Source: Flavobacteriales bacterium (GTDB taxonomy: Bacteria; Bacteroidota; Bacteroidia; NS11-12g; UBA9320). Taken from it: DNA of 64,000 nucleotides. How positions within the stretch are numbered: position 1 is the stretch's first letter; every line of letters starts with the position of its first letter. Location: positions 1-64,000 of the forward strand of contig JACJZW010000004.1 of the NCBI GenBank assembly GCA_020635355.1. Reading direction: 5' to 3'. Position numbers and translations under genes: made by a program. The notes under the pieces are model-generated. The model was not told the DNA's origin. It ran no database searches and worked only from the letters and a program-made list of their open reading frames with translations. Below, piece after piece: positions 34,334-42,821 of this stretch.

Positions 34334-36412
34334 ATGACTGCAACGAAATCCGGTTCAAAATCAAAATCAGCTGTTTCCCAGGATATCCTGATCAAGGCCT
34401 GGAAATCCATGTGCCGATCACGGGCGATGGCGGCGATTTATGATGAAAACCGACAAATAACCAAGTACGTCCATTCCACCTCCAAAGGTCATGAGGCCAT
34501 TCAGTTGGCCATGGCATATCACCTAACCCCCTCAGACTGGGTGGCACCGTATTACCGGGATGAATCCCTTCTACTGGGAATTGGGATGGAGCCGTACGAG
34601 CTCATGCTTCAGTTATTAGCCAAGGCCGATGACCCCTTTTCAGGCGGACGAAGCTACTATTCCCACCCCTCGTTGAACCGCGACAACATGCCTAAAATTG
34701 CCCATCAGAGCAGTGCAACGGGCATGCAGGCGATCCCAACAACCGGTATTGCTCACGGATTAAAGTATCGAAAATCTCAAGGATTACCCGGAGATCCCAA
34801 TGCTATTGTGGTTTGCTCCATTGGCGATGGATCGATGACGGAAGGTGAGGTAAGCGAGGCACTCCAAATGGCGGTGTTGCACGAACTGCCCATTATGTAC
34901 CTTGTTCAGGATAACGACTGGGGCATCTCGGCCAGTTCAGATGAGATGCGGGCCATGACATCGGCGGAGTTTGCGAAAGGATTTAAGGGTTTACAGACTT
35001 ATTCTATTAATGGATCTTCCTTTTCAGCGTGCTACACGGAAATCGGGAAGATCGTTGACAAGCTTAGAAAGGATCAGAAACCAGTTTTGGTACATGTTCC
35101 GGTTCCGCTGCTTGGGCATCACACAAGTGGCGTACGAAGTGAGTGGTATCGGGATGATTTGGAAGAAGATATCAAAGACGATCCGTTCCCCATTTTGCGC
35201 AAGGAACTGAAGGATGCCGGAGTAAATGACACCGAATTGGATGCCATTCTTCAGGACGCCAGAAGTTTCATCGAAAACGAATTTCAGCGAGCGATCAATG
35301 CTCCGGATCCGGATGATAGCGTACTGAAAAATCATGTTCTCGCACCTACACCCATCACCGAGGAAAAAGGTGAGCGGTGTCCTGCCGGTGCGGAATCGGT
35401 GATCATGGTGGATGCAGCACTGCATGCCATGGATGAAATTCTTAAAACACACCCGGAAGCTCTTTTATACGGACAGGATGTGGGTATTCGGCTGGGTGGT
35501 GTATTTCGCGAGGCCGCCACGCTGGCTCAGAAATACGGTACCGACCGGGTGTTTAATACGCCCATTCAGGAGGCCTATATCGTTGGTTCAACAGCAGGTT
35601 TCAGCGCTGTTGGATGCAAGCCGGTTGTTGAAATACAATTTGCCGATTACATCTGGCCGGGCGTGAATCAATTGGTGACGGAACTGAGTAAATCAGGCTA
35701 CCTCAGTCAGGGTAAATATCACGTACAAAGTGTGATTCGAATTCCAACCGGTGCGTATGGTGGTGGTGGCCCGTATCACTCCGGAACGGTTGAAAGCAGT
35801 ATACTGCCCATCAAAGGAATCAAGATTGTCTATCCGAGCAACGCCGCGGATATGAAAGGGTTGATGAAAGCAGCATTCTACGATCCCAATCCGGTGGTGA
35901 TGTTCGAACACAAGGGATTGTACTGGAGCAAGGTTCCAGGAACCGAAGAGGCCAAAACGCCTGAACCTTCAGATGATTACATCGTTCCGTTGGGGAAAGC
36001 CAGAATAGCCTTGGAAGCCGATGCTGAAGCCGTTGAGAACGGAGAAAGCGTGGCTGTTATCACCTATGGAATGGGTGTTTATTGGGCGAAGGCAGCTTCT
36101 AAAAACTTCCCGGGTCAGGTAGAAATTTTAGATTTAAGAACACTCAGTCCGTGTGACGACGAAGCCATCTTTGATCAAGCCCGAAAACACAATAAGGTGA
36201 TTGTGCTCACCGAAGAAACATTAACCAATTCATTTGCCGAAGCCATTGCTGGTCGGATTGGCCGGGAATGTTTCCAATGGTTGGATGCACCGGTGCAAAC
36301 CATTGGCAGTGCCGATGTTCCGGCTGTTCCCCTGAACATGTCGCAGGAAAAGGTGATGCTGCCCAACGCCGAAAAAGTTGCGGCCGTTATTTCCGACCTC
36401 CTTTACTATTGA
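34334..36412 (+). CDS. Fused E1 alpha/beta subunit of a branched-chain 2-oxoacid dehydrogenase
   Basis: 692 residues. Residues about 15-330 are the E1-alpha thiamine-diphosphate domain with GDG at 164-166 and the motif-closing Asn194 in VQDNDWGIS. Residues about 350-692 are the E1-beta transketolase-type domain (LYGQDVGIRLGGVFREAA, GGGPYHSGTVES). E1 decarboxylates branched-chain (or related) 2-oxoacids and transfers the acyl group to lipoyl-E2. The fused form is common in Bacteroidota, where it makes starter units for iso-fatty acids. E2 and E3 are not in this window. The next gene starts within its stop codon (TGATG). Confidence 0.93.
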   Translation: MTATKSGSKSKSAVSQDILIKAWKSMCRSRAMAAIYDENRQITKYVHSTSKGHEAIQLAMAYHLTPSDWVAPYYRDESLLLGIGMEPYELMLQLLAKADDPFSGGRSYYSHPSLNRDNMPKIAHQSSATGMQAIPTTGIAHGLKYRKSQGLPGDPNAIVVCSIGDGSMTEGEVSEALQMAVLHELPIMYLVQDNDWGISASSDEMRAMTSAEFAKGFKGLQTYSINGSSFSACYTEIGKIVDKLRKDQKPVLVHVPVPLLGHHTSGVRSEWYRDDLEEDIKDDPFPILRKELKDAGVNDTELDAILQDARSFIENEFQRAINAPDPDDSVLKNHVLAPTPITEEKGERCPAGAESVIMVDAALHAMDEILKTHPEALLYGQDVGIRLGGVFREAATLAQKYGTDRVFNTPIQEAYIVGSTAGFSAVGCKPVVEIQFADYIWPGVNQLVTELSKSGYLSQGKYHVQSVIRIPTGAYGGGGPYHSGTVESSILPIKGIKIVYPSNAADMKGLMKAAFYDPNPVVMFEHKGLYWSKVPGTEEAKTPEPSDDYIVPLGKARIALEADAEAVENGESVAVITYGMGVYWAKAASKNFPGQVEILDLRTLSPCDDEAIFDQARKHNKVIVLTEETLTNSFAEAIAGRIGRECFQWLDAPVQTIGSADVPAVPLNMSQEKVMLPNAEKVAAVISDLLYY

Positions 36413-37134
36413 TGGGTATGACATCCTTGATCATCACCGATCCAGCCATTACCAATCCAACCTGGTTTCTCGGATCGTTTGAATTTCGGGAACCCATGAC
36501 CACCGCCACAGACTTTCTGGTGGCACTGGTTTGTTGGTATGTGGTATATCGAATGGTCAAAACACCTAAAGGTCAGCGCAACTCCAGGTATTTTAAACTC
36601 ATCCTCGGGTACTTCACATGCTTTGCCATCGGGATGACATCGGCGGCGTGGCTTGGTCACGGTCTTCAAGCCTACCTTGATCCAAAGTTTAAAATCATTG
36701 GTTGGGGAATGGGTGCCACAGGTATTATGCTTTTGCAGCTGACCTCATTTCTGATTATACAACCGGGTGTAAAGATGCGATGGCATCAGTTATTTCACTG
36801 GCTTTTTATCGTGGAGTGGTTACTAGCCGTTGGGTTGATGATTTCTCCCTGGAGCAGTTTTATGGTAACCCAAATAAACTCCACCTTCGGGTTGATCCTA
36901 CTGGTTCTGCCGATGCACGTCTATAATCTCAAAAAGATGAGAGATCAGCGGAGTAAGCGAATCATCTTGGCCCTGGCATACAGCGCCATTCCTGGTTTTA
37001 TTTACAGCAACGCCATCAGCCTGCATCCATGGTTGAATTACCACGATATCAGCCACCTCCTAATGGCCGGATTCATGATTCTGATGTACCGTGGATTACG
37101 CCAGTTTTCCATGATACCCAAAACTTTCGACTGA
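36412..37134 (+). CDS. Multipass membrane protein (DUF6962-like)
   Basis: 240 residues from the ATG at 36412, which overlaps the E1 stop codon. About seven hydrophobic helices are visible (FLVALVCWYVVYRMV, YFTCFAIGMTSAAWLGHGL, GMGATGIMLLQLTSFLII, LFIVEWLLAVGLMI, FGLILLVLPMHVYN, ILALAYSAIPGFIYSN and HLLMAGFMILMYRGL) with conserved-looking histidines. It resembles the Bacteroidota DUF6962 group, a loose match. Coupling with the 2-oxoacid dehydrogenase may be incidental. Confidence 0.75.
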   Translation: MGMTSLIITDPAITNPTWFLGSFEFREPMTTATDFLVALVCWYVVYRMVKTPKGQRNSRYFKLILGYFTCFAIGMTSAAWLGHGLQAYLDPKFKIIGWGMGATGIMLLQLTSFLIIQPGVKMRWHQLFHWLFIVEWLLAVGLMISPWSSFMVTQINSTFGLILLVLPMHVYNLKKMRDQRSKRIILALAYSAIPGFIYSNAISLHPWLNYHDISHLLMAGFMILMYRGLRQFSMIPKTFD

Positions 37135-37167
37135 AATCATGGTTGAAGATGATAGAACACACGGTGT

Positions 37168-37203
37168 TTTGTAGTTCGCTTCCTAATTGATTTTTTAGCT
37201 TTG
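37168..37203 (+). promoter_or_regulatory. Candidate promoter of the sterol desaturase family gene
   Basis: TTTG at 37168-37171 and TAGCTTTG at 37196-37203, 24 bases apart, ending 14 bases before the ATG. It matches the Bacteroidota TTTG...TAnnTTTG pattern with a slightly long spacer. Confidence 0.6.
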
Positions 37204-37217
37204 CAGCAAATTTTGCA

Positions 37218-38492
37218 ATGACAGCACAAGGTTGGCTTATTTTATTCGGTGTTTTGGCAGTGGTGATCGTCATTGAGATTCTCGTTGCCCGAAAACGAAA
37301 TATGCAGGTATATACCCTCACCGATACATTGGTGAACATTTCCTGCGGAATTCTGGAACGTGTCTTTGACTTTTTCTGGTTTGTACTCATGTACTTCCTG
37401 TTCCAGTACCTCTTCGAGAACATCGCCCTTTGGCAAATTCCGGCCAACCCATTTACCTGGTTTCTGGCCTTGCTGGCAGCCGATTTCTTCGCCTATTGGC
37501 ATCATCGGCTGAGCCATGAGATCAATGTATTTTGGGCGGCACATATCGTACACCATCAAAGTGAGCAACTGAATCTTTCAACGGTTTTTCGCGTGTCTCT
37601 GTTTGCCGTGATCAACCGATCCTTCTTCTTTATTTGGATGCCGTTGCTGGGATTTGACCCGGTTACCACGGTATCGTCCATCGCCTTTGTTGGAGCCTTT
37701 CAGTTCGTTACCCATTCCCGTTTGGTTCCCAAGCTGGGCATTCTTGAACACATCTTTTCAACCCCATCCAATCATCGCGTGCATCACGCACGAAATGAGA
37801 AATACATCGACCACAATTACGGCCATGTTTTCATTATTTGGGACAAGATGTTCGGGACCTATTGTCCCGAGGATGAAGAACCGGATTACGGGATCACCAC
37901 GGGTTTTGAAAGCACGGATGCCTATAATGCTCATCTCTTTTACTGGAAGGACCTGTTCAAACGGGCAGGTATGACCAAGAGTTGGAAGAATAAGATCAAG
38001 CTATTCCTGAGCAAGCCGGAATGGACTCCAGACGATGTAGGGTATTTGCCAAACCGCTATTATACCGATGATAAGGGTGAACGACTGCCGCATGAACGTG
38101 AGGTTACACCTGAGTTTGGGGTGTATATGCTTATCAATAATTTATTTACGCTGGGCCTATTTATTTGGCTGGTGGCGTTGGGGGGCGATGCTAAACTGCG
38201 TACCTGGGATATGATGATCAATGACCGGCACATTCTTGGGCTCACTGGAATTATCCTGTTCTCCATTTTTGCTCATGGGAGGATGTTGGACAACTTTATT
38301 GGTTCACGATTCATTGATGGTCTTCGGTTGATTGCCATTGCCATCGGTATTACATGGTTGTTCAATGACGTATCATACGCTTCTTGGCTCATTCCATCAT
38401 TGTGGTCGTATACGGCCGTGATGCTGGCCTGGTTGATCCGCATGAGTACCAAAGGTGTTCGTGGTGCGGTTCCGAAGGCTGTGGTGAGCTAG
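37218..38492 (+). CDS. Sterol desaturase/fatty acid hydroxylase family membrane protein
   Basis: 424 residues. A di-iron integral membrane oxygenase: the histidine boxes are HHRLSHE near residue 95, HIVHHQSEQ near 110 and HRVHHARN near 190. About four helices lie in the N-terminal half (1-160), and a further set of four hydrophobic helices at about 295-415 (TLGLFIWLVALGG, ILGLTGIILFSIFAHG, LIAIAIGITWLF, YTAVMLAWLIRM) forms an extra C-terminal membrane domain. This long form resembles alkylglycerol-monooxygenase-type members. The substrate is unknown, possibly a lipid hydroxylated in the membrane. Confidence 0.9.
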   Translation: MTAQGWLILFGVLAVVIVIEILVARKRNMQVYTLTDTLVNISCGILERVFDFFWFVLMYFLFQYLFENIALWQIPANPFTWFLALLAADFFAYWHHRLSHEINVFWAAHIVHHQSEQLNLSTVFRVSLFAVINRSFFFIWMPLLGFDPVTTVSSIAFVGAFQFVTHSRLVPKLGILEHIFSTPSNHRVHHARNEKYIDHNYGHVFIIWDKMFGTYCPEDEEPDYGITTGFESTDAYNAHLFYWKDLFKRAGMTKSWKNKIKLFLSKPEWTPDDVGYLPNRYYTDDKGERLPHEREVTPEFGVYMLINNLFTLGLFIWLVALGGDAKLRTWDMMINDRHILGLTGIILFSIFAHGRMLDNFIGSRFIDGLRLIAIAIGITWLFNDVSYASWLIPSLWSYTAVMLAWLIRMSTKGVRGAVPKAVVS

Positions 38493-38598
38493 TCGTCCTC
38501 ACTTTTTAACCGTTCATCACTAAATCCGCCAGTTTCTCCCAGGTGGAGCAACTCCTTTCTTTCCTTCTGCATCTCAAAATCAAACAACGATTAAAGAG

Positions 38599-39018
38599 AT
38601 GAGACAACTCATATGGATGGTTTCCTTGCTGGCAATCATGCTGGCATCTTGTAAGGATGATACACCAATCACCACCGATAACGGAACCGGAGATAATACC
38701 GGTGAAATCAAAGCTGGAAAGCTGGAATTGATCATTCGGAAATGGAAGATCAGCGACGCAACACATGATGGCGTGCACGATGGAAGTAGTACGGGCAAGA
38801 CCGTCGATTTCCAGACCGGCTCATCCTACAACTTTAACGGATCGTTTGACGGCACATACCGATGGTCCACTGATTCAACCACCCTTTATCTGGATGAGTC
38901 TACCCAATACGCTCAAACATGGAAGATTGTGGAATTATCCGAACAGGCTTTTGAAGTCGACTTTAACAGTCCGTTTACCGGTAAACCTTCCAACTGGAAG
39001 ATGAACCCCTGGCCGTAA
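38599..39018 (+). CDS. Hypothetical lipoprotein with K-D-D after the cysteine
   Basis: 139 residues. Signal MRQLIWMVSLLAIMLASC, then KDDTP. K-D-D right after the lipobox cysteine fits the lipoprotein export signal described for surface lipoproteins in Bacteroidota. The mature part is a small beta-rich, lipocalin-like domain (IIRKWKISDATHDG, YRWSTDSTTLYLDE, TWKIVELSEQAFEVDF). No family recognised. It converges with a second lipoprotein gene across a gap that holds a long hairpin. Confidence 0.78.
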   Translation: MRQLIWMVSLLAIMLASCKDDTPITTDNGTGDNTGEIKAGKLELIIRKWKISDATHDGVHDGSSTGKTVDFQTGSSYNFNGSFDGTYRWSTDSTTLYLDESTQYAQTWKIVELSEQAFEVDFNSPFTGKPSNWKMNPWP

Positions 39019-39078
39019 TGCCTACTTGCGCTTTCAGACCCAACATAACATACAACCTTACTTTTCATGCAACAGTGT

Positions 39079-39143
39079 GACCGGAGAACGGTAGGTGAAA
39101 AGGAATGCACCGAATTCCTCACCTGCCGTTACCCGCTCCGGTC
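39079..39143. other. Long bulged hairpin in a convergent gap
   Basis: A 65-base imperfect palindrome: GACCGGAG pairs with CTCCGGTC (39079-39086/39136-39143), AACGGTAGGTGA pairs with TCACCTGCCGTT (39087-39098/39119-39130, one G-T pair), and GGAAT pairs with ATTCC inside. A five-base bulge (ACCCG) and a three-base bulge (AAA) interrupt it. There is no T-run on either side, so it is not a typical intrinsic terminator. Confidence 0.8.
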
Positions 39144-39215
39144 GGCTAAAAGGAAGGTTTAGAAAATCAATTTAGGCAGAATGAAAGATGTGCTGGAACC
39201 CCGGAAGGAGCCACA

Positions 39216-39848
39216 TCATTTCTGAATCGACCTGAGTTTTTCCGTTTGGGTGTGGATGATTTGACCCGTTGAGTCTATGATATGCTGCAGGGAATAGACA
39301 ATTCCAACGTCATGTCCGAAATACCGCTCAATGAAGATTCGGGAACCATCGGTCCAGTTGTTAATCTGAAACGTTTTAACACATTTTACCGTGTCGAATT
39401 GAGGTACGGCAGGAACCAGTTGCTTTTCACAAATCTGAAAAATGGTCATGACGGGATTATTGCTGCCGGCAAAAATGATGGTAGAATCTCCCGTACAATC
39501 AATCAAGGAGTAATCCAACAAAACCCGATCGGTACAGCAACCGAGTTTAGTCCCTGAGTTGTTCCAGTGCATGGTGCTGTACACTCGGCCATCCTTATAG
39601 TTCTCAAAGTATCCCAATTCCACATTAAAGCGACGCTCAACCTGGAAGGAATCCTTTGTATTCTTGATAAAATCAGCCGTGGTAACGTCATAGTGCCAAA
39701 CATACTTACCGGAAAATGGAAAGTACTTCTTAAGATCGTTGAAATCTTTGGTTGGGGATGTCACCACACGTTCCGGTTCCTCACGGCAAGCAGAGAACCC
39801 CATGGTGATCACTAAAAGGAAAAGGCTGGTTTGGATTAGTTGTTTCAT
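39216..39848 (-). CDS. Hypothetical lipoprotein
   Basis: 210 residues. Signal MKQLIQTSLFLLVITMGFSAC followed by REEPE. The mature part is mainly beta (KYVWHYDVTTADF, YSTMHWNNSG, RIFIERYFGHDVGIVYSL) with several cysteines (two adjacent at GCCTD). No known family seen. It lies eight bases after the cyclophilin gene and is probably the last gene of the Mpo1-cyclophilin-lipoprotein operon. Confidence 0.78.
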   Translation of the reverse strand: MKQLIQTSLFLLVITMGFSACREEPERVVTSPTKDFNDLKKYFPFSGKYVWHYDVTTADFIKNTKDSFQVERRFNVELGYFENYKDGRVYSTMHWNNSGTKLGCCTDRVLLDYSLIDCTGDSTIIFAGSNNPVMTIFQICEKQLVPAVPQFDTVKCVKTFQINNWTDGSRIFIERYFGHDVGIVYSLQHIIDSTGQIIHTQTEKLRSIQK

Positions 39849-39856
39849 AGTTAGTT

Positions 39857-40483
39857 CTACGGTTTAAAACCGTAGGAAGTTTCAATTTGTGACGAAGTGA
39901 GATCCAGAACTTCCACCTTCATGGAAACGGTTTGCAATGGTTTATTAAGGCTGTCGACCTGCACATGTTCAACACTTTCCAATACCTCCTCACCCTTAAT
40001 GATCTTGCCAAAAATCATGTAGTTACCATCCAGATTGGGCAACCCAGCTTCCTTACTTACAATATACAATTGGCAGGCATTGGATTGTTTCTTTGGGTTA
40101 TTGTCGCGTCCCATACCAAGTGCCCCATACGTATGGCCAATAGAGTCCACAAATTCCGGATCAAGTAAGTAAGGAGAGTTTTCAAAATACTGTGGAGAGT
40201 CCGGACATCCGCCTTGAATTACGAAGTTGAGAACCACGCGGTTGAAGGTGAAATCGTCGTAGTAATGTTGGTTGGCCAACTCCACAAATTTGGCTTTGTG
40301 ATGAGGGGTTTGATCATATAACCAAAAGTGCATGTCACCGTGATTCGTGGTGATAACACCAATGGGATAAGTCTTTTCAGGTTCCTCTTGAGACTCATCG
40401 GGTTGGTCTTTACATCCGCCAAGAAACCCCACACAAAGCACGGATAACGTGAGAAAAAAGCGAGTGAAAAGGTAGTTGTTCAT
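39857..40483 (-). CDS. Peptidyl-prolyl cis-trans isomerase, cyclophilin type, lipoprotein
   Basis: 208 residues. Lipobox CVGFLGGC places the modified cysteine near residue 24. A cyclophilin domain fills residues about 38-190: GVITTNHGDMHFWLYDQTPHH at the start (outline), YYDDFTFNRVVLNFVIQGG with the catalytic-region Phe/Arg, and GNYMIFGKIIKGEEVLESV. It should assist proline isomerisation in proteins folding in the periplasm. It sits between the Mpo1-like gene and a lipoprotein gene. Confidence 0.93.
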   Translation of the reverse strand: MNNYLFTRFFLTLSVLCVGFLGGCKDQPDESQEEPEKTYPIGVITTNHGDMHFWLYDQTPHHKAKFVELANQHYYDDFTFNRVVLNFVIQGGCPDSPQYFENSPYLLDPEFVDSIGHTYGALGMGRDNNPKKQSNACQLYIVSKEAGLPNLDGNYMIFGKIIKGEEVLESVEHVQVDSLNKPLQTVSMKVEVLDLTSSQIETSYGFKP

Positions 40484-40492
40484 GTGTTGTCC

Positions 40493-40951
40493 TTATCCAA
40501 ATAATTCCTCCATGACCCATGCAGGACCAATCAAAAGGAATTGAAGATCCTTTATGAATGAGGGCTTTTTCCCCTCTACATGATGACCGTAAAACTGACC
40601 AATCCATCCGGCTGTAAATAGGATCAACGACACGAGCCAAAGTGTGGTCACTTGAGATAGCCAGTAATTACCAATTAGGCAGAGTGCAGAAAATACGAGC
40701 ATCTTTAACCCCATTTTCCATGATAATCTCAGATAAAACAGCACCACAAAAATCAGGACATGAAATGACCAGTTGAGTACTAGCGGATGTTCACTGGGAT
40801 GATACCAGGATGCCACGTGAAATGGGATGGACATGATCAAACCGCACACGGCAAAAAAGATCAGAGGCACACAAATGAAGTGAATACGTTTATTCAGTTG
40901 GTTTTGATGACTGTCTGAGTATTCCGAAAACCAATCAGTTAAGCTGCGCAT
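40493..40951 (-). CDS. Mpo1/DUF962-like membrane protein
   Basis: 152 residues from the ATG at 40951 (MRSLTDWFSEYSDSHQN); an earlier ATG would add 15 residues across the promoter box. Four hydrophobic helices and the family motifs NKRIHFICVPLIFF (about 20-33) and GQFYGHHVEGKKPS (about 118-131) with metal-binding histidines match Mpo1/YGL010w, Fe(II)-dependent dioxygenases of fatty acid alpha-oxidation. Activity in bacteria is inferred from the family. A TATATTTG box lies 18 bases upstream. First gene of a three-gene run. Confidence 0.9.
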   Translation of the reverse strand: MRSLTDWFSEYSDSHQNQLNKRIHFICVPLIFFAVCGLIMSIPFHVASWYHPSEHPLVLNWSFHVLIFVVLFYLRLSWKMGLKMLVFSALCLIGNYWLSQVTTLWLVSLILFTAGWIGQFYGHHVEGKKPSFIKDLQFLLIGPAWVMEELFG

Positions 40952-40969
40952 AGTGGTAGGGCTGTTATC

Positions 40970-40977
40970 CAAATATA
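40970..40977 (-). promoter_or_regulatory. Candidate -7 box of the Mpo1-like operon
   Basis: TATATTTG on the minus strand, an exact TAnnTTTG match 18 bases before the ATG at 40951. Confidence 0.5.
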
Positions 40978-41028
40978 GACATCCCGAGGTGATCAAGTAT
41001 CTTAGACGCGAAATTCAAGACATTCAAA

Positions 41029-41427
41029 TTGGCAGATTTTAAAAAATATTACGTCATCAAAGCGGCGCCTGAGGAGATCTATCAAGCCATTGTAAATCCA
41101 AAGAGTCTAGAGCTTTGGACCGGAGAAAAGGCTGTCATGTCTGAAGAACCCGGATCCGAATTCAGTTTGTGGGATGATAGCATTTGCGGTAAAAACCTGG
41201 AGTTTGAACCCAATAAACTGGTGGTGCAGGAATGGTATTTTGGTGAGCAGGAGGAGCCATCTATCGTTACCATCAAGCTTCATGAGCATAAAAAGGGAAC
41301 GTCGGTAGAGCTGCGACATACCAATATTCCCGATGCCGATTATGATGATTTCGCAGATGGATGGGATACGAGCTACATGGCCGGTATTATCGAATTTGTT
41401 GAAGATGATGGAGAGGATGATTTTTAG
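41029..41427 (+). CDS. START-like domain protein
   Basis: 132 residues starting at TTG. The SRPBCC/AHSA1-type fold is clear: FKKYYVIKAAPEEIYQAIVNP at the N-terminus (outline), LELWTGEKAVMSEEPGSEF, a central VVQEWYFG and a C-terminal helix (YMAGIIEFVEDDGEDDF). The very acidic end is typical of this Bacteroidota START-like family. The ligand is unknown. No good ATG is available near the N-terminus, and the TTG gives the family's usual start. Confidence 0.85.
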   Translation: MADFKKYYVIKAAPEEIYQAIVNPKSLELWTGEKAVMSEEPGSEFSLWDDSICGKNLEFEPNKLVVQEWYFGEQEEPSIVTIKLHEHKKGTSVELRHTNIPDADYDDFADGWDTSYMAGIIEFVEDDGEDDF

Positions 41428-41775
41428 GGTTCGTGGAGTGAATGGAATCAATATGGGAGGCGAAAAACTTTAACCAGCAGGAAAGTTAGACCAAGTGTCA
41501 GTAACCCAGTGGATGGAATAGGTTAGAGATGCATGTGCCTCTTACCTCCTGAAAGGTTCTAACGTCCAACAACCTACCCCGGCAATATCCTCCAAACGAG
41601 GCAAAAAGACTCTTCGTTGCCTAAAATGACTGAACGTGTGAGATAACTCGGAAAATATTCAGTAGGGACGCAATTAGCCCCTACCCCGAGGAAAGTTACA
41701 CCCTCACTAGGTAAACTCCATCTTCAGATGGTATATTAAGCGTTTAAATTTTTCGGTCAACCTATTCAAATACGT
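41428..41775. other. Gene-free region with dispersed element copy B
   Basis: 348 bases without a gene. The second half is copy B of the element seen at 34116-34240. The first half shows no gene, hairpin or repeat that I can support. Confidence 0.5.
41662..41763 (+). repeat. Dispersed intergenic element, copy B
   Basis: Begins with a small hairpin: GTAGGG at 41662-41667 pairs with CCCTAC at 41679-41684. It ends TTTCGGTCAACCT. Shares three ordered blocks with copy A. It ends 12 bases before the next start codon. Confidence 0.6.
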
Positions 41776-42327
41776 ATGTCATTCAACAAGTCATCCTTCA
41801 TGCTGTCCTTCGCAACCATTCTTTCGGTTGTCATGCTACTTCCTGCATGTAGCCAGAACAAGGATTCGGAGCAATCAGAAAGGGAACAAACATCCGAAGT
41901 CACGGAAGTCACGCAACACCAGTGGTGCTATCTTAAAACGACGGAAGGTTCCCCCATTATGGACGGAACGGATACCCTCCAACGGATGATTGATTCCACA
42001 CAACTAACCATCACCATTGAGGGCATGAAGGTCAGTGGAATGTTTAACTACATCCCAGCCGAATCCGACGCTCGAATCGGGACGTTTAGCGGTACCATGG
42101 ACAGTTCAAATCGGATTGAAGCCATCTACGTCTATGACCAGGAAGGAGAAACGTATAAAGAAGGGTTGATCTTGAATTGGAATCCGGAACGGGTTACCTA
42201 TGAGTTGGCAGAATTGTTTGTAGTTGAGGGCGTTCCGAATCTTCAGGTGGTGCAACAGGAAGGTGCAGAATCAGGGAGCTTACCTTCCACGGATTGTGCG
42301 GTTGTGAATTTTAATCACCGCATGTAA
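41776..42327 (+). CDS. Hypothetical lipoprotein
   Basis: 183 residues. Signal peptide with lipobox LLPAC (Cys about 25), then an acidic, Ser/Glu-rich segment (SQNKDSEQSEREQTSE). The globular part is beta-rich (QHQWCYLKTTEGSPIMDG, GMFNYIPAESDARIGTFSG, YEGLILNW-like strands) and looks like small lipoproteins of Flavobacteria that begin CYxxxTEG. Function unknown. Directly preceded by repeat copy B. Confidence 0.78.
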   Translation: MSFNKSSFMLSFATILSVVMLLPACSQNKDSEQSEREQTSEVTEVTQHQWCYLKTTEGSPIMDGTDTLQRMIDSTQLTITIEGMKVSGMFNYIPAESDARIGTFSGTMDSSNRIEAIYVYDQEGETYKEGLILNWNPERVTYELAELFVVEGVPNLQVVQQEGAESGSLPSTDCAVVNFNHRM

Positions 42328-42407
42328 GTGACGGACCATCCATTTGAGGTGGAATCGTGTCACTGGATCACCGCGCATCTCCCTGAACTCTTTTGTATTT
42401 TGCATCC

Positions 42408-42818
42408 ATGACCAATAAGACTGTTCCTCATGGTGATGACGTTGAGGCATTTATCTCAGCACAACCGGAAAATCGACAAGCAGATTGCAGGGAACTGATC
42501 ACCCTGATGAACGGGTTAACAAAACAGCCTCCGGTGATGTGGGGAAAGTCGATTGTGGGATTTGGCCGATACCACTACAAATACGACAGTGGCAGGGAAG
42601 GTGATTTTTTTCTGATCGGTTTTTCACCCAGAAAACAGAATCTAACCATCTACGTGATGGCTGGATTTGGTCGGGAAGATTTGATGAAGAATCTTGGAAC
42701 CTTCAAAACCGGTAAATCGTGTTTATATGTCAAACAACTCAGTGATTTAAATCGCGATTCACTTTTGGAGTTGTTGAAGTACTCCATGAAACGAACGCGG
42801 GAATTGTATCCCGATTAA
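42408..42818 (+). CDS. DUF1801-family protein
   Basis: 136 residues from the ATG at 42408 (MTNKTVPHGDDVEAFI); a TTG five codons upstream is less likely. Typical DUF1801 features: ADCRELITLMNGLTKQPPVMWGKSIVGFG (outline), YHYKYDSGREGDFFLIGFSPRKQNLTIY (outline), then KSCLYVKQLSDLN near residue 106. Function unknown in this family. It converges with the PIN toxin gene, three bases away. Confidence 0.92.
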   Translation: MTNKTVPHGDDVEAFISAQPENRQADCRELITLMNGLTKQPPVMWGKSIVGFGRYHYKYDSGREGDFFLIGFSPRKQNLTIYVMAGFGREDLMKNLGTFKTGKSCLYVKQLSDLNRDSLLELLKYSMKRTRELYPD

Positions 42819-42821
42819 TGA

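Noticed and set aside
36268..36411. Upstream ATG for the DUF6962-like gene
   Set aside because: It would overlap the E1 gene by 145 bases; the ATG at 36412 coupled to the E1 stop gives a proper membrane protein start.
39079..39143. Integron attC site
   Set aside because: The bulged stem fits in shape, but the flanks lack RYYYAAC and GTTRRRY cores, so it is listed only as an unexplained hairpin.
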